Notes: generated by a model from the letters alone, not told the origin. A stretch of 22,727 nucleotides of DNA from JABCPE02 sp963517805 (GCA_963517805.1 CAUQHD010000004.1:1-22727); one strand, 5' to 3'; shown: positions 1 through 7,647, counted from the stretch's first letter. Made by a program: numbers and translations.

Positions 1-486
1 AATAAAAATATAGGATTAAGATCTAAATCTCAAAAAATAGTTTTTGCTATATACCCAAACAGAAATAAGGATTCATTATATAAAGAATTCGCTACAAAAC
101 TAACAACAAATAAAGAAATAAGAATTAGAAGTATTAATATAAACATAGCACAGTTTGTTACAAAAACCCCAGTAAGAATAGAAGTTAATATATATAATGA
201 AAAAAATGGCATTCCCAATGAATCCATTTTAAAAGAAAAATTAATAGTTGTTTTAGATAAAACAACTATTATTAATAATGAATTAAGAATTAATGTAGAG
301 GATAAAGAAATAAACCTAAAGGGAACTTTTTTTATTGGTTTTAAAATTTTAGATTACTTTGATGGACATATATATGTTAGTGGAGGACTTTTAAAGGGAG
401 GATTTTCTAGAAAAAAAGGGGAATCATGGCAGAAAATATTATTTGTGTCTCCATCAGTAAATTTAGATGTATTTCAAGTAAAATGA
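1..486 (+). CDS. C-terminal part of a hypothetical protein (start lies outside the window)
   Basis: An open frame runs from base 1 to a TGA at 484-486, giving about 161 residues with no start inside the window. The product is rich in Lys, Asn and Ile, with alternating beta-strand-like stretches such as IRIRSININIAQFV and RIEVNIYNEKNGIPNE, then a region ending LKGTFFIGFKIL. That style resembles the beta-rich C-terminal half of flavobacterial proteins annotated as carboxypeptidase-like regulatory domain proteins, where a phrase about an 'IY..NG.P...IL' element precedes an 'FF(I/V)G' strand. This is a family resemblance from memory, not a proven match. No membrane segment or catalytic motif is visible in the fragment. 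The stop is followed directly, in frame, by TAA and TAG. The next gene begins 151 bases downstream. Confidence 0.6.
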   Translation, partial: NKNIGLRSKSQKIVFAIYPNRNKDSLYKEFATKLTTNKEIRIRSININIAQFVTKTPVRIEVNIYNEKNGIPNESILKEKLIVVLDKTTIINNELRINVEDKEINLKGTFFIGFKILDYFDGHIYVSGGLLKGGFSRKKGESWQKILFVSPSVNLDVFQVK

Positions 487-637
487 TAATAGGCTTATTT
501 TCTTTAAAATATTACTTTTTATAAATGAACTCTAAGTTCTAAAAAATGCTCTTATAAAGCATAATATAATAAAAATTTTTTAAGATTCTGTATACTACAA
601 AAGAATGTGGGAGAAACAAAGTGTATCGTTGAGTTAA

Positions 638-958
638 ATGAAAAACAGATTAAATCATATTATGAAAATAAAATATATTGTATTAACTATAATCGTTGTA
701 GCTGTTTCATTTATAGGTTATTCTTATTATCAATCTAATAAAAATAACGATAAATACATAGAATATGAAAAACAAGCCCAAAATGATATAAAAAACAATA
801 AAAAGAAATATTATCATTTTGGATTCGTTCCTATGAATAAGCAGAATGATTTATTCGCTACACTTGATAAAAATAATGTTCAAATCATCAATATGAATTG
901 TGCTGCTATTCCAGAATTGGTTCATTATAATGATGTGATACTGAGTAGTATAAAATAA
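638..958 (+). CDS. Small membrane-anchored protein of unknown function
   Basis: This 106-residue protein is not recognised. It starts with a basic stretch and a single hydrophobic segment at about residues 13-31 (YIVLTIIVVAVSFIGYSYY), followed by a Lys/Asn/Glu-rich linker and a short compact part ending in NCAAIPELVHYNDVIL. The topology suggests an N-terminal signal anchor or uncleaved signal with the rest in the periplasm. An in-frame ATG at 662 (residue 9) is an equally good start and would put the membrane segment closer to the N-terminus. It ends abruptly after ILSSIK, four bases before tolC, so the two are probably co-transcribed. It may be a C-terminally shortened member of a longer family, but nothing in the sequence proves this. 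The 151 bases upstream are very AT-rich and contain no TAnnTTTG element. Confidence 0.6.
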   Translation: MKNRLNHIMKIKYIVLTIIVVAVSFIGYSYYQSNKNNDKYIEYEKQAQNDIKNNKKKYYHFGFVPMNKQNDLFATLDKNNVQIINMNCAAIPELVHYNDVILSSIK

Positions 959-962
959 AAAT

Positions 963-2294
963 ATGAGAATTTATAAAATTATTTTCCTTGTTTTTTCCTT
1001 TTCTTTTTCTGTGGCTAATGCTCAGAAAAAGTGGACATTGCAGGAGTGTATACATTACGCTTTTGAACATAATCTGCATATCAAACAGAGCAGACTAGAA
1101 AAAATGAATCAGGAAAATAATCTAAAAACAGCTAAAAAAGAGCGTATTCCGAGCGTCTCGGCAACGGTGAGCAATACAGCTAATTTTGGGCAAAATCAAG
1201 ATGTTTTCGGTAACCATAGAAGAAATGATAATTTTAATAATTCTGTGAACATCGGTGCAAGTGTGACCCTCTATAACGGAAGCCGACTCGAAAAACAAAT
1301 TCAAAAATCTCAGTACGAGGTGGAAGCCAGCGCCTATGATTTGGAAAGGGTAAAAAGCGATATTTCCCTTCAGATAGCCCAGCAGTATTTGAACATTTTG
1401 CTGAATAGAGAAGTGGAAAATATCAATAAATCCGCCTATGAAAATGCACAGAAAGTCTATGAAAAAGCCGAAATAACCACCAAAGTAGGGACAACTTCCC
1501 AAACGGTTTTGGCGGAAGCAAACGCCTCTATGGCAAGGGAATATCAGAATATAAAATCAGCGGAAGTAAATACCAAAAATGCGCTGTTTTCATTGGCTTT
1601 ACTGCTTCAGCTGGAGGATTACAAGGACTTTGATGTAGCGGGCTGGGATGTGGCAGAAAATGTAGAAAAAACTGATTTTTCGGTAAGTGAGATTTTGGAA
1701 AAGGCTTACAGCTGGCATCCGCAGATAAAGGGAGCAGAAGCGAGAATAAAAGCCTCTGAAATGCAGACAAAAATAGCAAATACAGGTTTCCTTCCGTCCA
1801 TTACAGCCAGTGCGGGCGTTGGGACATTTTATTTTAATTCATTTAATAATGATGGAGGCAGGGATTTCGGTCAGCAGTATAAGGACAATTTTGGCCAGCA
1901 AATAGGACTTGCTGTGAACATTCCTATTTTCAACAAAGGAATTACAAAAATACAAGTAGAACAGGCTAAAATAAATGAAGATATAGCCAAAAATAACCTG
2001 CAACAGCAAAAACAAGAACTTTTGCAAAATATCCAAAAGGCAGAATACACGGCAGAAAATAACTTTGAAGTTTATAAATCGGCGGTGGAAGCGGAGAAAA
2101 GCTCAAAACTGGCATTGGATTTTATGGAAAAGAGCTATCAGGCAGGGAAATCATCTATCTACGACCTAAATACAGCGAGAAACAACTATGTAAATGCCCA
2201 AGGCGCAGCAGCACAAGCGAAATATAATTATTTATACCAAGTCAAGCTGCTGGAGTTTTACGCAAAAGGTTCTTTGGTCGGACTTGCAGAATAA
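963..2294 (+). CDS. TolC-family outer-membrane efflux/secretion channel
   Basis: This 443-residue protein has a clear Sec signal peptide: basic start, hydrophobic core, then a probable cleavage after A20 (VANA|QKKW). It continues with the TolC-type opening WTLQECIHYAFEHNL and two long Gln/Ala/Glu-rich helical repeats (about residues 110-210 and 325-430) separated by beta segments, as expected for a trimeric outer-membrane barrel with a periplasmic alpha-helical tunnel. Length and the N-terminal and C-terminal repeats fit the outer membrane efflux protein family. Such proteins normally pair with a membrane-fusion protein and an RND or ABC pump. None is present here: the gene upstream is a small unknown and downstream lies the convergent folB, three bases away. 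It may serve a transporter encoded elsewhere. The ATG at 963 has no strong ribosome-binding site. Confidence 0.93.
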   Translation: MRIYKIIFLVFSFSFSVANAQKKWTLQECIHYAFEHNLHIKQSRLEKMNQENNLKTAKKERIPSVSATVSNTANFGQNQDVFGNHRRNDNFNNSVNIGASVTLYNGSRLEKQIQKSQYEVEASAYDLERVKSDISLQIAQQYLNILLNREVENINKSAYENAQKVYEKAEITTKVGTTSQTVLAEANASMAREYQNIKSAEVNTKNALFSLALLLQLEDYKDFDVAGWDVAENVEKTDFSVSEILEKAYSWHPQIKGAEARIKASEMQTKIANTGFLPSITASAGVGTFYFNSFNNDGGRDFGQQYKDNFGQQIGLAVNIPIFNKGITKIQVEQAKINEDIAKNNLQQQKQELLQNIQKAEYTAENNFEVYKSAVEAEKSSKLALDFMEKSYQAGKSSIYDLNTARNNYVNAQGAAAQAKYNYLYQVKLLEFYAKGSLVGLAE

Positions 2295-2297
2295 ATT

Positions 2298-2759
2298 TTA
2301 TGAAATAGCCTTTTCCAGCTCCACGCTTACGCCTTTCATTTCGCCCTGCATAGGCGGGTTGGTTTTGGTGAGTTTTATTTTGATGTAGGTGATTTGTGGG
2401 AATTTTTCTTCTAATTTTTGGATAATTCTCCCGATTACCCGCTCCAAAAGCAGCGATGGGATTTCCATTTCTCTATGGATGATATCGTTGATTTCGGCGT
2501 AGTTTATCGTGTCTTCCAAGTGGTCGCTCTGTGCCGCTTTCCATAGGTCTGCGTGAATCTCAGCATTTATGAGATAATAAGTCCCAATTGTTTTCTCCTC
2601 TGGCAAAACTCCGTGATAAGCATAAATTTTCAAATCCTCGATGAGAATTCTGCTTCTTAGATTTTCATTTTTAATATCAAAATCCTCAGCTGTCAGCCCT
2701 ATGTTTTGGAGTTTTGTGAAACTTGGAACAGGGAGATTGGTGTTGTCTTCTTTTTTCAT
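2298..2759 (-). CDS. folB: Dihydroneopterin aldolase with an N-terminal extension
   Basis: FolB converts 7,8-dihydroneopterin to 6-hydroxymethyl-7,8-dihydropterin and glycolaldehyde in cytoplasmic folate biosynthesis. The core from about residue 37 has the family's usual features: RILIEDLKIYAYHGVLPEE near the start with the Glu region at 54-55, Tyr87 in INYAEI, and the catalytic Lys132 in KLTKTNPPM. The core is about 117 residues, the normal family length. The first 36 residues (MKKEDNTNLP...) are extra. No ATG, GTG or TTG lies at the usual family start, so the extension is probably translated. The start codon overlaps the gmk stop by ATGA (2756-2759), indicating translational coupling. It ends three bases from the convergent tolC stop. 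Confidence 0.93.
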   Translation of the reverse strand: MKKEDNTNLPVPSFTKLQNIGLTAEDFDIKNENLRSRILIEDLKIYAYHGVLPEEKTIGTYYLINAEIHADLWKAAQSDHLEDTINYAEINDIIHREMEIPSLLLERVIGRIIQKLEEKFPQITYIKIKLTKTNPPMQGEMKGVSVELEKAIS

Positions 2760-3319
2760 TTTTCTGTAAAATTAGAGATGATGTTTTCTATTTCTTTTTT
2801 TGCAGTTTCCAAATCATCATTTATCAAAACTTGGTCAAATAAATGCTGATAGCCAAGCTCTTCCTGAGCCTTGTTCACGCGGGTTTTTATGGTTTCTAGA
2901 CTGTCAGTATTTCTTTTGATTAGGCGTTTTTCAAGTTCTTCTATGGATGGCGGAGCGATGAAAATACTCATTGCTTGGTCTCCGAAAATCTTTTTTAGAT
3001 TAACTCCACCGACCACATCCACATCGAAAATCACCGTTTTTCCGTTCTTCCAGATTCGTTCTATTTCAGATTTCAGCGTTCCGTAGAATTTGTCAGCATA
3101 GACCTCCTCATGCTCCACAAAGGCATCTTCGGATATTTTTTTTCTAAACTCATCAGGCGTTAGGAAATAGTAGTCTTTTCCGTGTGCTTCGCCTTCTCTT
3201 GGCGCTCTTGTGGTTGCAGAAATGGAAAATTCTAAATGTGGAAAATTCTCTAAACTATGCTTTACTAAAGTGGTTTTTCCGCTTCCAGATGGAGCCGAAA
3301 ATATGATGACTTTGTTCAT
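2756..3319 (-). CDS. gmk: Guanylate kinase
   Basis: Gmk phosphorylates GMP (and dGMP) to GDP with ATP in the cytoplasm. With the start at 3319 the protein has 187 residues, the usual length. It has the family opening MNKVIIFSAPSGSGKTTLVK with the P-loop at about residues 9-17, then the GMP-binding region (SISATTRAPREGEAHGKDYYF), the EEVYADKFYGT segment, and IFDVDVVGGVNLKK. The frame is open back to an ATG at 3355, which would add 12 residues (MILFKKTQIQHK). I prefer 3319 because it matches the family start exactly. The gene sits 54 bases after yicC and overlaps folB by four bases, so the three are likely one operon. Confidence 0.96.
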   Translation of the reverse strand: MNKVIIFSAPSGSGKTTLVKHSLENFPHLEFSISATTRAPREGEAHGKDYYFLTPDEFRKKISEDAFVEHEEVYADKFYGTLKSEIERIWKNGKTVIFDVDVVGGVNLKKIFGDQAMSIFIAPPSIEELEKRLIKRNTDSLETIKTRVNKAQEELGYQHLFDQVLINDDLETAKKEIENIISNFTEK

Positions 3320-3373
3320 TTTATGTTGAATTTGAGTTTTTTTAAATAGAATCAATGTTTTGATGAAAATTTT

Positions 3374-4231
3374 TTATAAAACATTGAGAGTCTGTTCTTT
3401 TATCTTTTCTAAATTGTCTTTCATCATGACCACTATTTTTTGGATTTCATGATGATTGGCCTTTGAGCCCAGAGTATTGATTTCCCGCCCGATTTCTTGG
3501 CTGATGAAACCTAATTTTTTTCCGTTAAAATCCTCATTGTTAAGGACTTCCAAGAAATATTTCAAATGCTGTGTAAGACGGACTTTTTCTTCGGAAATGT
3601 CTAATTTTTCTACAAAATACGCTACTTCTTGGTAAAATCTGGTTTCGTCCAGCTGCTCAAAATCCTTTAAAGAAGAGAGATAGCGCTCTTTTATAGTAGA
3701 AATTCGCTCCTCCTCAAAAGGCTGAACCTGTCCCAGTAGTTCTTCGATGTTTTTGATGTTCTTGGTGAGTTCTTCTCCTAAAATTTCTCCCTCGGTTTTT
3801 CTAAAATTAGAAAATTCTATAACTGCCTTATTTATAGTTTCTTGCAGGAGGTTCCATTCGTTGTCAGAGAGCTCTTCCGTTTTGCACTGGATGGTTTCAG
3901 GCATTCTTATTGCCATTTTAAGGTATTCGAAATCAGGAGCTTCTGGCGAACATTGGCGAAGCTGCTCCATATAGGATTTTATAATTTCTTGGTTGATTTT
4001 CACATCATTCGCGCCGTCCAAAGATTCACAAGTGATGAAACAATCTACTTTTCCTCGCAAAAGCTTGTCATTCAGGGATTTTCTGATTTCAAGTTCTTTT
4101 TCTTTAAAACGGAGAGGGAGTTTTATACTGAGGTCGAACGATTTGCTGTTGAGAGATTTGATATCAACATTTATTTTCTTACCTTCAAAAATGGCTTCAG
4201 CTCTTCCGAAACCAGTCATTGACAATATCAT
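3374..4231 (-). CDS. yicC: YicC/YloC-family endoribonuclease
   Basis: The 285-residue protein begins with the family signature MILSMTGFGRAE and ends with the other conserved block, EIGREINTLGSKANHHEIQ followed by a short helical tail. Members of this family from Escherichia coli and Bacillus subtilis act as endoribonucleases in RNA turnover. Its exact targets here are unknown. The gene is followed by gmk in the same direction, an arrangement common in many bacteria. The start at 4231 is favoured over the internal ATG at 4219 because the MILSMTGFGRAE opening is conserved. A perfect TAnnTTTG element reading toward the gene lies 19 bases upstream (4251-4258), so this gene probably heads the yicC-gmk-folB operon. 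Confidence 0.94.
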   Translation of the reverse strand: MILSMTGFGRAEAIFEGKKINVDIKSLNSKSFDLSIKLPLRFKEKELEIRKSLNDKLLRGKVDCFITCESLDGANDVKINQEIIKSYMEQLRQCSPEAPDFEYLKMAIRMPETIQCKTEELSDNEWNLLQETINKAVIEFSNFRKTEGEILGEELTKNIKNIEELLGQVQPFEEERISTIKERYLSSLKDFEQLDETRFYQEVAYFVEKLDISEEKVRLTQHLKYFLEVLNNEDFNGKKLGFISQEIGREINTLGSKANHHEIQKIVVMMKDNLEKIKEQTLNVL

Positions 4232-4250
4232 AAATATCTTATTTTACGCA

Positions 4251-4258
4251 CAAATATA
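4251..4258 (-). promoter_or_regulatory. TAnnTTTG -7 element ahead of yicC
   Basis: The plus strand reads CAAATATA, which is TATATTTG on the minus strand, a perfect match to the Bacteroidota -7 element TAnnTTTG. Nineteen bases separate it from the yicC ATG. No convincing TTG is seen at the -33 position, so this is a motif call without experimental support. Confidence 0.5.
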
Positions 4259-4301
4259 AACTATTTAAGAGAAATATTTTTAAAAATCTACGAAATAGAA
4301 T

Positions 4302-4309
4302 TAATTTTG
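4302..4309 (+). promoter_or_regulatory. TAnnTTTG -7 element ahead of the membrane-protein gene
   Basis: TAATTTTG matches the Bacteroidota -7 element and lies 18 bases before the ATG at 4328. The motif overlaps the TTG at 4307, the first possible start codon of the frame. If the motif is the promoter, that TTG would be upstream of the transcript, which argues for the ATG at 4328. The -33 element is not evident. Confidence 0.5.
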
Positions 4310-4327
4310 CGGATATATTTAAGGATA

Positions 4328-5950
4328 ATGCTTTATATTTTTGTATCGGTTTTAATAATTTTCCCTGTATTGATGGGCTTTGGGCGCCTTTCTCAAAAGA
4401 TATTTGGAGCGTTTTGGGAAGGGCTTTCCGCACAGCTGGTCTTAGGGATATTATTTTTGATGACTATATGGAGCGTTTTGTCTTTTTTTGTTCCGTTAAA
4501 TATTGATTTAGAGCGAATTACTGTCGGTTGTGGTTTTCTCTTGTTTTTTTATTTTCAGTCGTATAAAGATTTTTTTAAAATAGACCGAAAAAACTGCCTT
4601 TTGTGGGGAGGTTTTAGTTTAGTTTCTTTGGTGGTGGGCAGTGGCTATCCCTTTATTTTAGATCATTTTGGGTATTATGTTCCTACGATTAAGTGGCTTT
4701 CTGAGTATGGGCTGGTAAAAGGAATTACGAATTTGGACTGGGTGCTGGGGCAGATCTCGCCATGGCATGTTTTTCAGGCAGGATTTTCGCATTTTTCGGA
4801 TGAATTTCTGAGAATAAATGTGCTTCTTCTGATGATATTTTTCTTGTACATTATTGAGAAAAAATCATGGGTAATGCTTTGTTTTTCGCCTGTTTTGTTC
4901 TTTTTTGTGCAGTCGCCGAGCCCAGACTTGCCAGCGATAGTTTTTTCTTTAATTATTTTAAATGAAATTTTAACTAAAAATAAAGAATTTGCCCTGCTTT
5001 TTGCCTTTTCAGTCTTGGTTTTCAGTATCAAACCTACGATGCTTTGGCTGCCGATTTTGGCTTTCCTTTATCCGATTTTTATTTTCAGAAAGGGATTGAA
5101 ATTCATTTGGTTAGGATATTTGTTTGGTGTTTTGTACTGCGTGAAAAATATTTGGACTTTTGGCTATCCTTTTTTTCCTATTCAGTTTTTGGATTTGGGT
5201 TTTAGCTGGAAACCATATGGCGAGTTATTCATTTCATCGAGTGAAATTGCTGTTTTAAAGACATTTGATTTACAATATTCTTTGGAGGAAATTTCCCAAT
5301 TTTCAGCCGTGGAATATTTTGTAAACTGGCTTTTCTTGGATGGGATAAAGGGCGTTATCAATGTTGGTTTGATATTGGTTTTGCTGGTTTTTGGGATTTT
5401 TTCATGGAAAAAAAAGGATAAAATCACAGGAATTATCTTTCTCTGCATCTTGGTGAAAAGTATTTTTGTCATCTGTTTTTCAGCGCAATATAGATTTTTC
5501 ATCGATGTATTTTTCGTGTTTTTTGTGGTAGTTTTTAGAGAAGTTTTTTCTAAAAAATGGTGTTTGGGAATTTTCTCTAGTTTGAGCGTTTTGATTGTCA
5601 GTATTTTGGCTTTTCCTCAGATTTTGCAGGAAAAAATTCCAAGTTTTAATTTGGGATTTGCGATGAGAAATTATGAAGCGAAACAGATTTATAAACCACT
5701 GTATTACTCTCTAAATAAGCACGATACATTTACTGTTGGTAATCTGGAATTTAATGTTCCGAGGGATTATGTCTTTGGGTTTGACACGGCTTTGCCAGCT
5801 CTCACACCGAGCCAGTTGGAGGAATTTTACAAATTGGGAATTTTTCCTCAGAAAACAGGCGGAAATCTTGGCCAAGGTTTCGTTTGGAAAAAACTAAATT
5901 TCCAGGAAAAAAAGTATCTGAAAAGCATCATCAAAAAAATTAAAAAATAA
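4328..5950 (+). CDS. Polytopic inner-membrane protein, possibly glycan-related (LIC_10190-like)
   Basis: With the ATG at 4328 the protein has 540 residues. An upstream TTG at 4307 would add seven, but it lies inside a probable promoter element, and AAGGA just before 4328 supports the ATG. Most of the chain is hydrophobic, with around a dozen likely membrane helices rich in Phe, Leu, Ile and Trp. A soluble loop carries LDHFGYYVPTIKWLSEYG and then ITNLDWVLGQISPWHVF, and the C-terminal 90 residues are hydrophilic. The His-Tyr-...-Ile-Lys-Trp pattern in the first loop recalls a family called LIC_10190 membrane proteins, and more loosely GT-C type transferases or polysaccharide polymerases. I cannot assign a reaction. 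It is followed by aroC 35 bases later and may be co-transcribed with it. Confidence 0.75.
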   Translation: MLYIFVSVLIIFPVLMGFGRLSQKIFGAFWEGLSAQLVLGILFLMTIWSVLSFFVPLNIDLERITVGCGFLLFFYFQSYKDFFKIDRKNCLLWGGFSLVSLVVGSGYPFILDHFGYYVPTIKWLSEYGLVKGITNLDWVLGQISPWHVFQAGFSHFSDEFLRINVLLLMIFFLYIIEKKSWVMLCFSPVLFFFVQSPSPDLPAIVFSLIILNEILTKNKEFALLFAFSVLVFSIKPTMLWLPILAFLYPIFIFRKGLKFIWLGYLFGVLYCVKNIWTFGYPFFPIQFLDLGFSWKPYGELFISSSEIAVLKTFDLQYSLEEISQFSAVEYFVNWLFLDGIKGVINVGLILVLLVFGIFSWKKKDKITGIIFLCILVKSIFVICFSAQYRFFIDVFFVFFVVVFREVFSKKWCLGIFSSLSVLIVSILAFPQILQEKIPSFNLGFAMRNYEAKQIYKPLYYSLNKHDTFTVGNLEFNVPRDYVFGFDTALPALTPSQLEEFYKLGIFPQKTGGNLGQGFVWKKLNFQEKKYLKSIIKKIKK

Positions 5951-5973
5951 AATTCTCATTTCTTAGGAATTTG

Positions 5974-5981
5974 TATATTTG
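5974..5981 (+). promoter_or_regulatory. Possible TAnnTTTG element just before aroC
   Basis: TATATTTG matches the Bacteroidota -7 element and ends only four bases before the aroC ATG at 5986. If used, the transcript would begin at or very near the start codon and be leaderless. It also overlaps the region where an upstream TTG (5971) could start translation. There is no clear -33 TTG, and the short spacing makes this weaker than the other matches. Confidence 0.3.
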
Positions 5982-5985
5982 TAGG

Positions 5986-7047
5986 ATGTTTGGGACATTG
6001 GGTAATTATCTGACTTTTTCTTCCTTTGGCGAGAGCCATGGGGAGGCTTATGGCGGAATTTTGACCAATTTTCCAGCAGGTGTGAAAATCGATTTTGATG
6101 AAATTCAGCATCAGCTAAATAGAAGAAAACCAGGGCAGTCGGCTATCGTTACACAGAGAAAGGAGGCGGACGAAGTGAGGTTTCTTTCAGGAATTTTTGA
6201 AGGAAAAACCACGGGAATGCCGATAGGTTTTTTGGTTGAAAATGAGAATCAAAAAACAAAAGATTATGAGCATTTGGCTCGTGCCTATCGCCCATCTCAT
6301 GCAGATTATACATATGACCAAAAATTTGGTTTTAGGGATTACCGAGGCGGAGGGCGTTCTTCTGCGAGGGAAACTCTGAACTGGGTAGTGGCAGGGACTT
6401 TGGCGAAACACCTGCTGCCAGAAGTTGAGATTTATTCTTATGTGTCATCGGTGGGGGAAATATCTTGCACAAAGCCATATCAGAAGCTTGATTTTTCAAA
6501 AATAGATGAAAATGAAGTGAGATGTCCAGATGAAACTACCGCAAAGCTCATGATAGAGCGGATAGAACAAGCGAGAAAAAAAGGCGATACAGTAGGCGGA
6601 ACGATAGCCTGTGTAATAAAAAACGCTCCGAAAGGCTTGGGAGAGCCAGTTTTTAATAAACTTCACGCAGAATTAGGAAAGGCGATGCTTGGCATCAATG
6701 CTTGTAAAGGTTTTGAATATGGGGCTGGATTTGAGGGAGCAAAAATGTCTGGTTCGGCACAAAATGATATTTTCAATGCTGATGGAACTACCAAAACCAA
6801 CCATTCGGGCGGAATACAAGGAGGAATTTCTAATGGAATGGACATATATTTCCGAGTGGCGTTTAAGCCTGTTTCTACGCTGATGATGCCGCAGGAAAGC
6901 ATAGATAATGCAGGGAATATCATAAAATTAGAAGGAAAGGGAAGGCACGACCCATGCGTGCTGCCGAGAGCGGTTCCTGTCGTGGATGCCCTTTCAGCAT
7001 TCGTTTTAGCGGATATGTATCTTATTGATAAACAGAGAAAAATTTAA
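5986..7047 (+). CDS. aroC: Chorismate synthase
   Basis: AroC makes chorismate from 5-enolpyruvylshikimate 3-phosphate using reduced FMN, the last shared step to aromatic amino acids, folate and quinones. The 353-residue product has every family signature: FGESHG near residues 14-19, YRPSHADYTY around 101-110, DYRGGGRSSARET around 118-130, HSGGIQGGISNG, and the closing GRHDPCVLPRAVPVV. The ATG at 5986 gives the family start MFGTLGNYLTFSSFGESHG. A TTG at 5971 would add five residues that the family does not have. The spacing to the upstream membrane-protein gene is 35 bases and to the downstream thioredoxin-fold gene 12 bases. Confidence 0.98.
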   Translation: MFGTLGNYLTFSSFGESHGEAYGGILTNFPAGVKIDFDEIQHQLNRRKPGQSAIVTQRKEADEVRFLSGIFEGKTTGMPIGFLVENENQKTKDYEHLARAYRPSHADYTYDQKFGFRDYRGGGRSSARETLNWVVAGTLAKHLLPEVEIYSYVSSVGEISCTKPYQKLDFSKIDENEVRCPDETTAKLMIERIEQARKKGDTVGGTIACVIKNAPKGLGEPVFNKLHAELGKAMLGINACKGFEYGAGFEGAKMSGSAQNDIFNADGTTKTNHSGGIQGGISNGMDIYFRVAFKPVSTLMMPQESIDNAGNIIKLEGKGRHDPCVLPRAVPVVDALSAFVLADMYLIDKQRKI

Positions 7048-7059
7048 TAAAAAAACAAA

Positions 7060-7632
7060 ATGAAAAAATATTGGGAAAAAGGGATTTCTTTTGAGGAATA
7101 TTTCAAGAAAACAGAAGAAGTCGTTAATAAAGATGAAGAAAAACTAACTCCAGCAGAAAAAGAAATGCTGGAATATTATAAACTGGGAGTGCAGAGAATG
7201 AGCAGAATGATGAAGGTCTATAAACCCGATGAAGAGCAGCTGAAAACCCTTGAAAATAAGAATTTTAAAGGAAAAATTCTGATTATTTCTGAAGGCTGGT
7301 GCGGAGATGCAGGGCAGACAGTGCCAGCGGTTTCTCTATTTTTCGAAGGGAGAAACGAGGTGAGAATCGTCTATCGTGATGAAAATCCAGATTTGATAGA
7401 CCAATTTCTAACCAATGGAACACGCTCTATTCCTATCGTGGTTATTTTAGATGAAAACGATGGAGTGATAGCGCATTGGGGGCCGAGACCAGCTTATGGA
7501 ACAGAACTTTTGAAAAAATACAAAGCAGATCCAGAAAACTACCCTAAAACTCAGTTTTACAATGATTTACAGGTCTATTATGCGAAAAATAGAGGATTTG
7601 ATGTAATCACTGAAATATTAGATTTAATTTAA
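7060..7632 (+). CDS. Thioredoxin-fold protein with a single cysteine
   Basis: This 190-residue cytoplasmic protein has a helical N-terminal part (about residues 1-65) and then a thioredoxin fold. The active-site position reads GWCGDA at about 79-84, where thioredoxin has WCGPC. The expected cis-proline is at about residue 125 in RSIPIVV. Cys81 is the only cysteine in the whole protein, so it cannot form the usual internal disulfide. The layout resembles the Thioredoxin_9 family found in Firmicutes and Bacteroidota, whose role is not well defined. A monothiol mechanism, bacillithiol- or CoA-linked thiol exchange, or a non-redox role are all possible. It lies between aroC and a second thioredoxin-fold gene (15 bases downstream), probably in one transcript. 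No signal peptide is seen. Confidence 0.85.
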   Translation: MKKYWEKGISFEEYFKKTEEVVNKDEEKLTPAEKEMLEYYKLGVQRMSRMMKVYKPDEEQLKTLENKNFKGKILIISEGWCGDAGQTVPAVSLFFEGRNEVRIVYRDENPDLIDQFLTNGTRSIPIVVILDENDGVIAHWGPRPAYGTELLKKYKADPENYPKTQFYNDLQVYYAKNRGFDVITEILDLI

Positions 7633-7647
7633 AAATAAAGAAAAATT

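Noticed and set aside
527..539. GAACT-CTA-AGTTC hairpin after the first coding region
   Set aside because: Only a five-base stem with no T-run following; too weak to call a terminator.
1122..1502. 126-residue open frame on the minus strand inside tolC
   Set aside because: Antisense shadow of a well-supported gene; no domain, no promoter, hydrophobic and Phe-rich composition typical of a reverse reading.
2194..2388. Plus-strand frame across the tolC-folB junction
   Set aside because: Runs in another frame over the ends of two confident genes; no independent support.
3320..3355. Upstream ATG adding 12 residues to guanylate kinase
   Set aside because: The conserved family start MNKVIIFSAPSG matches the ATG at 3319; the extra residues have no counterpart in the family.
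3842..4222. 126-residue plus-strand frame opposite yicC
   Set aside because: Shadow of the strongly recognised YicC coding region; its sequence is a low-complexity Phe/Ser-rich reverse translation.
4307..4327. TTG start adding seven residues to the membrane protein
   Set aside because: The TTG lies inside a perfect TAnnTTTG element and AAGGA precedes the ATG at 4328, so the later start is preferred.
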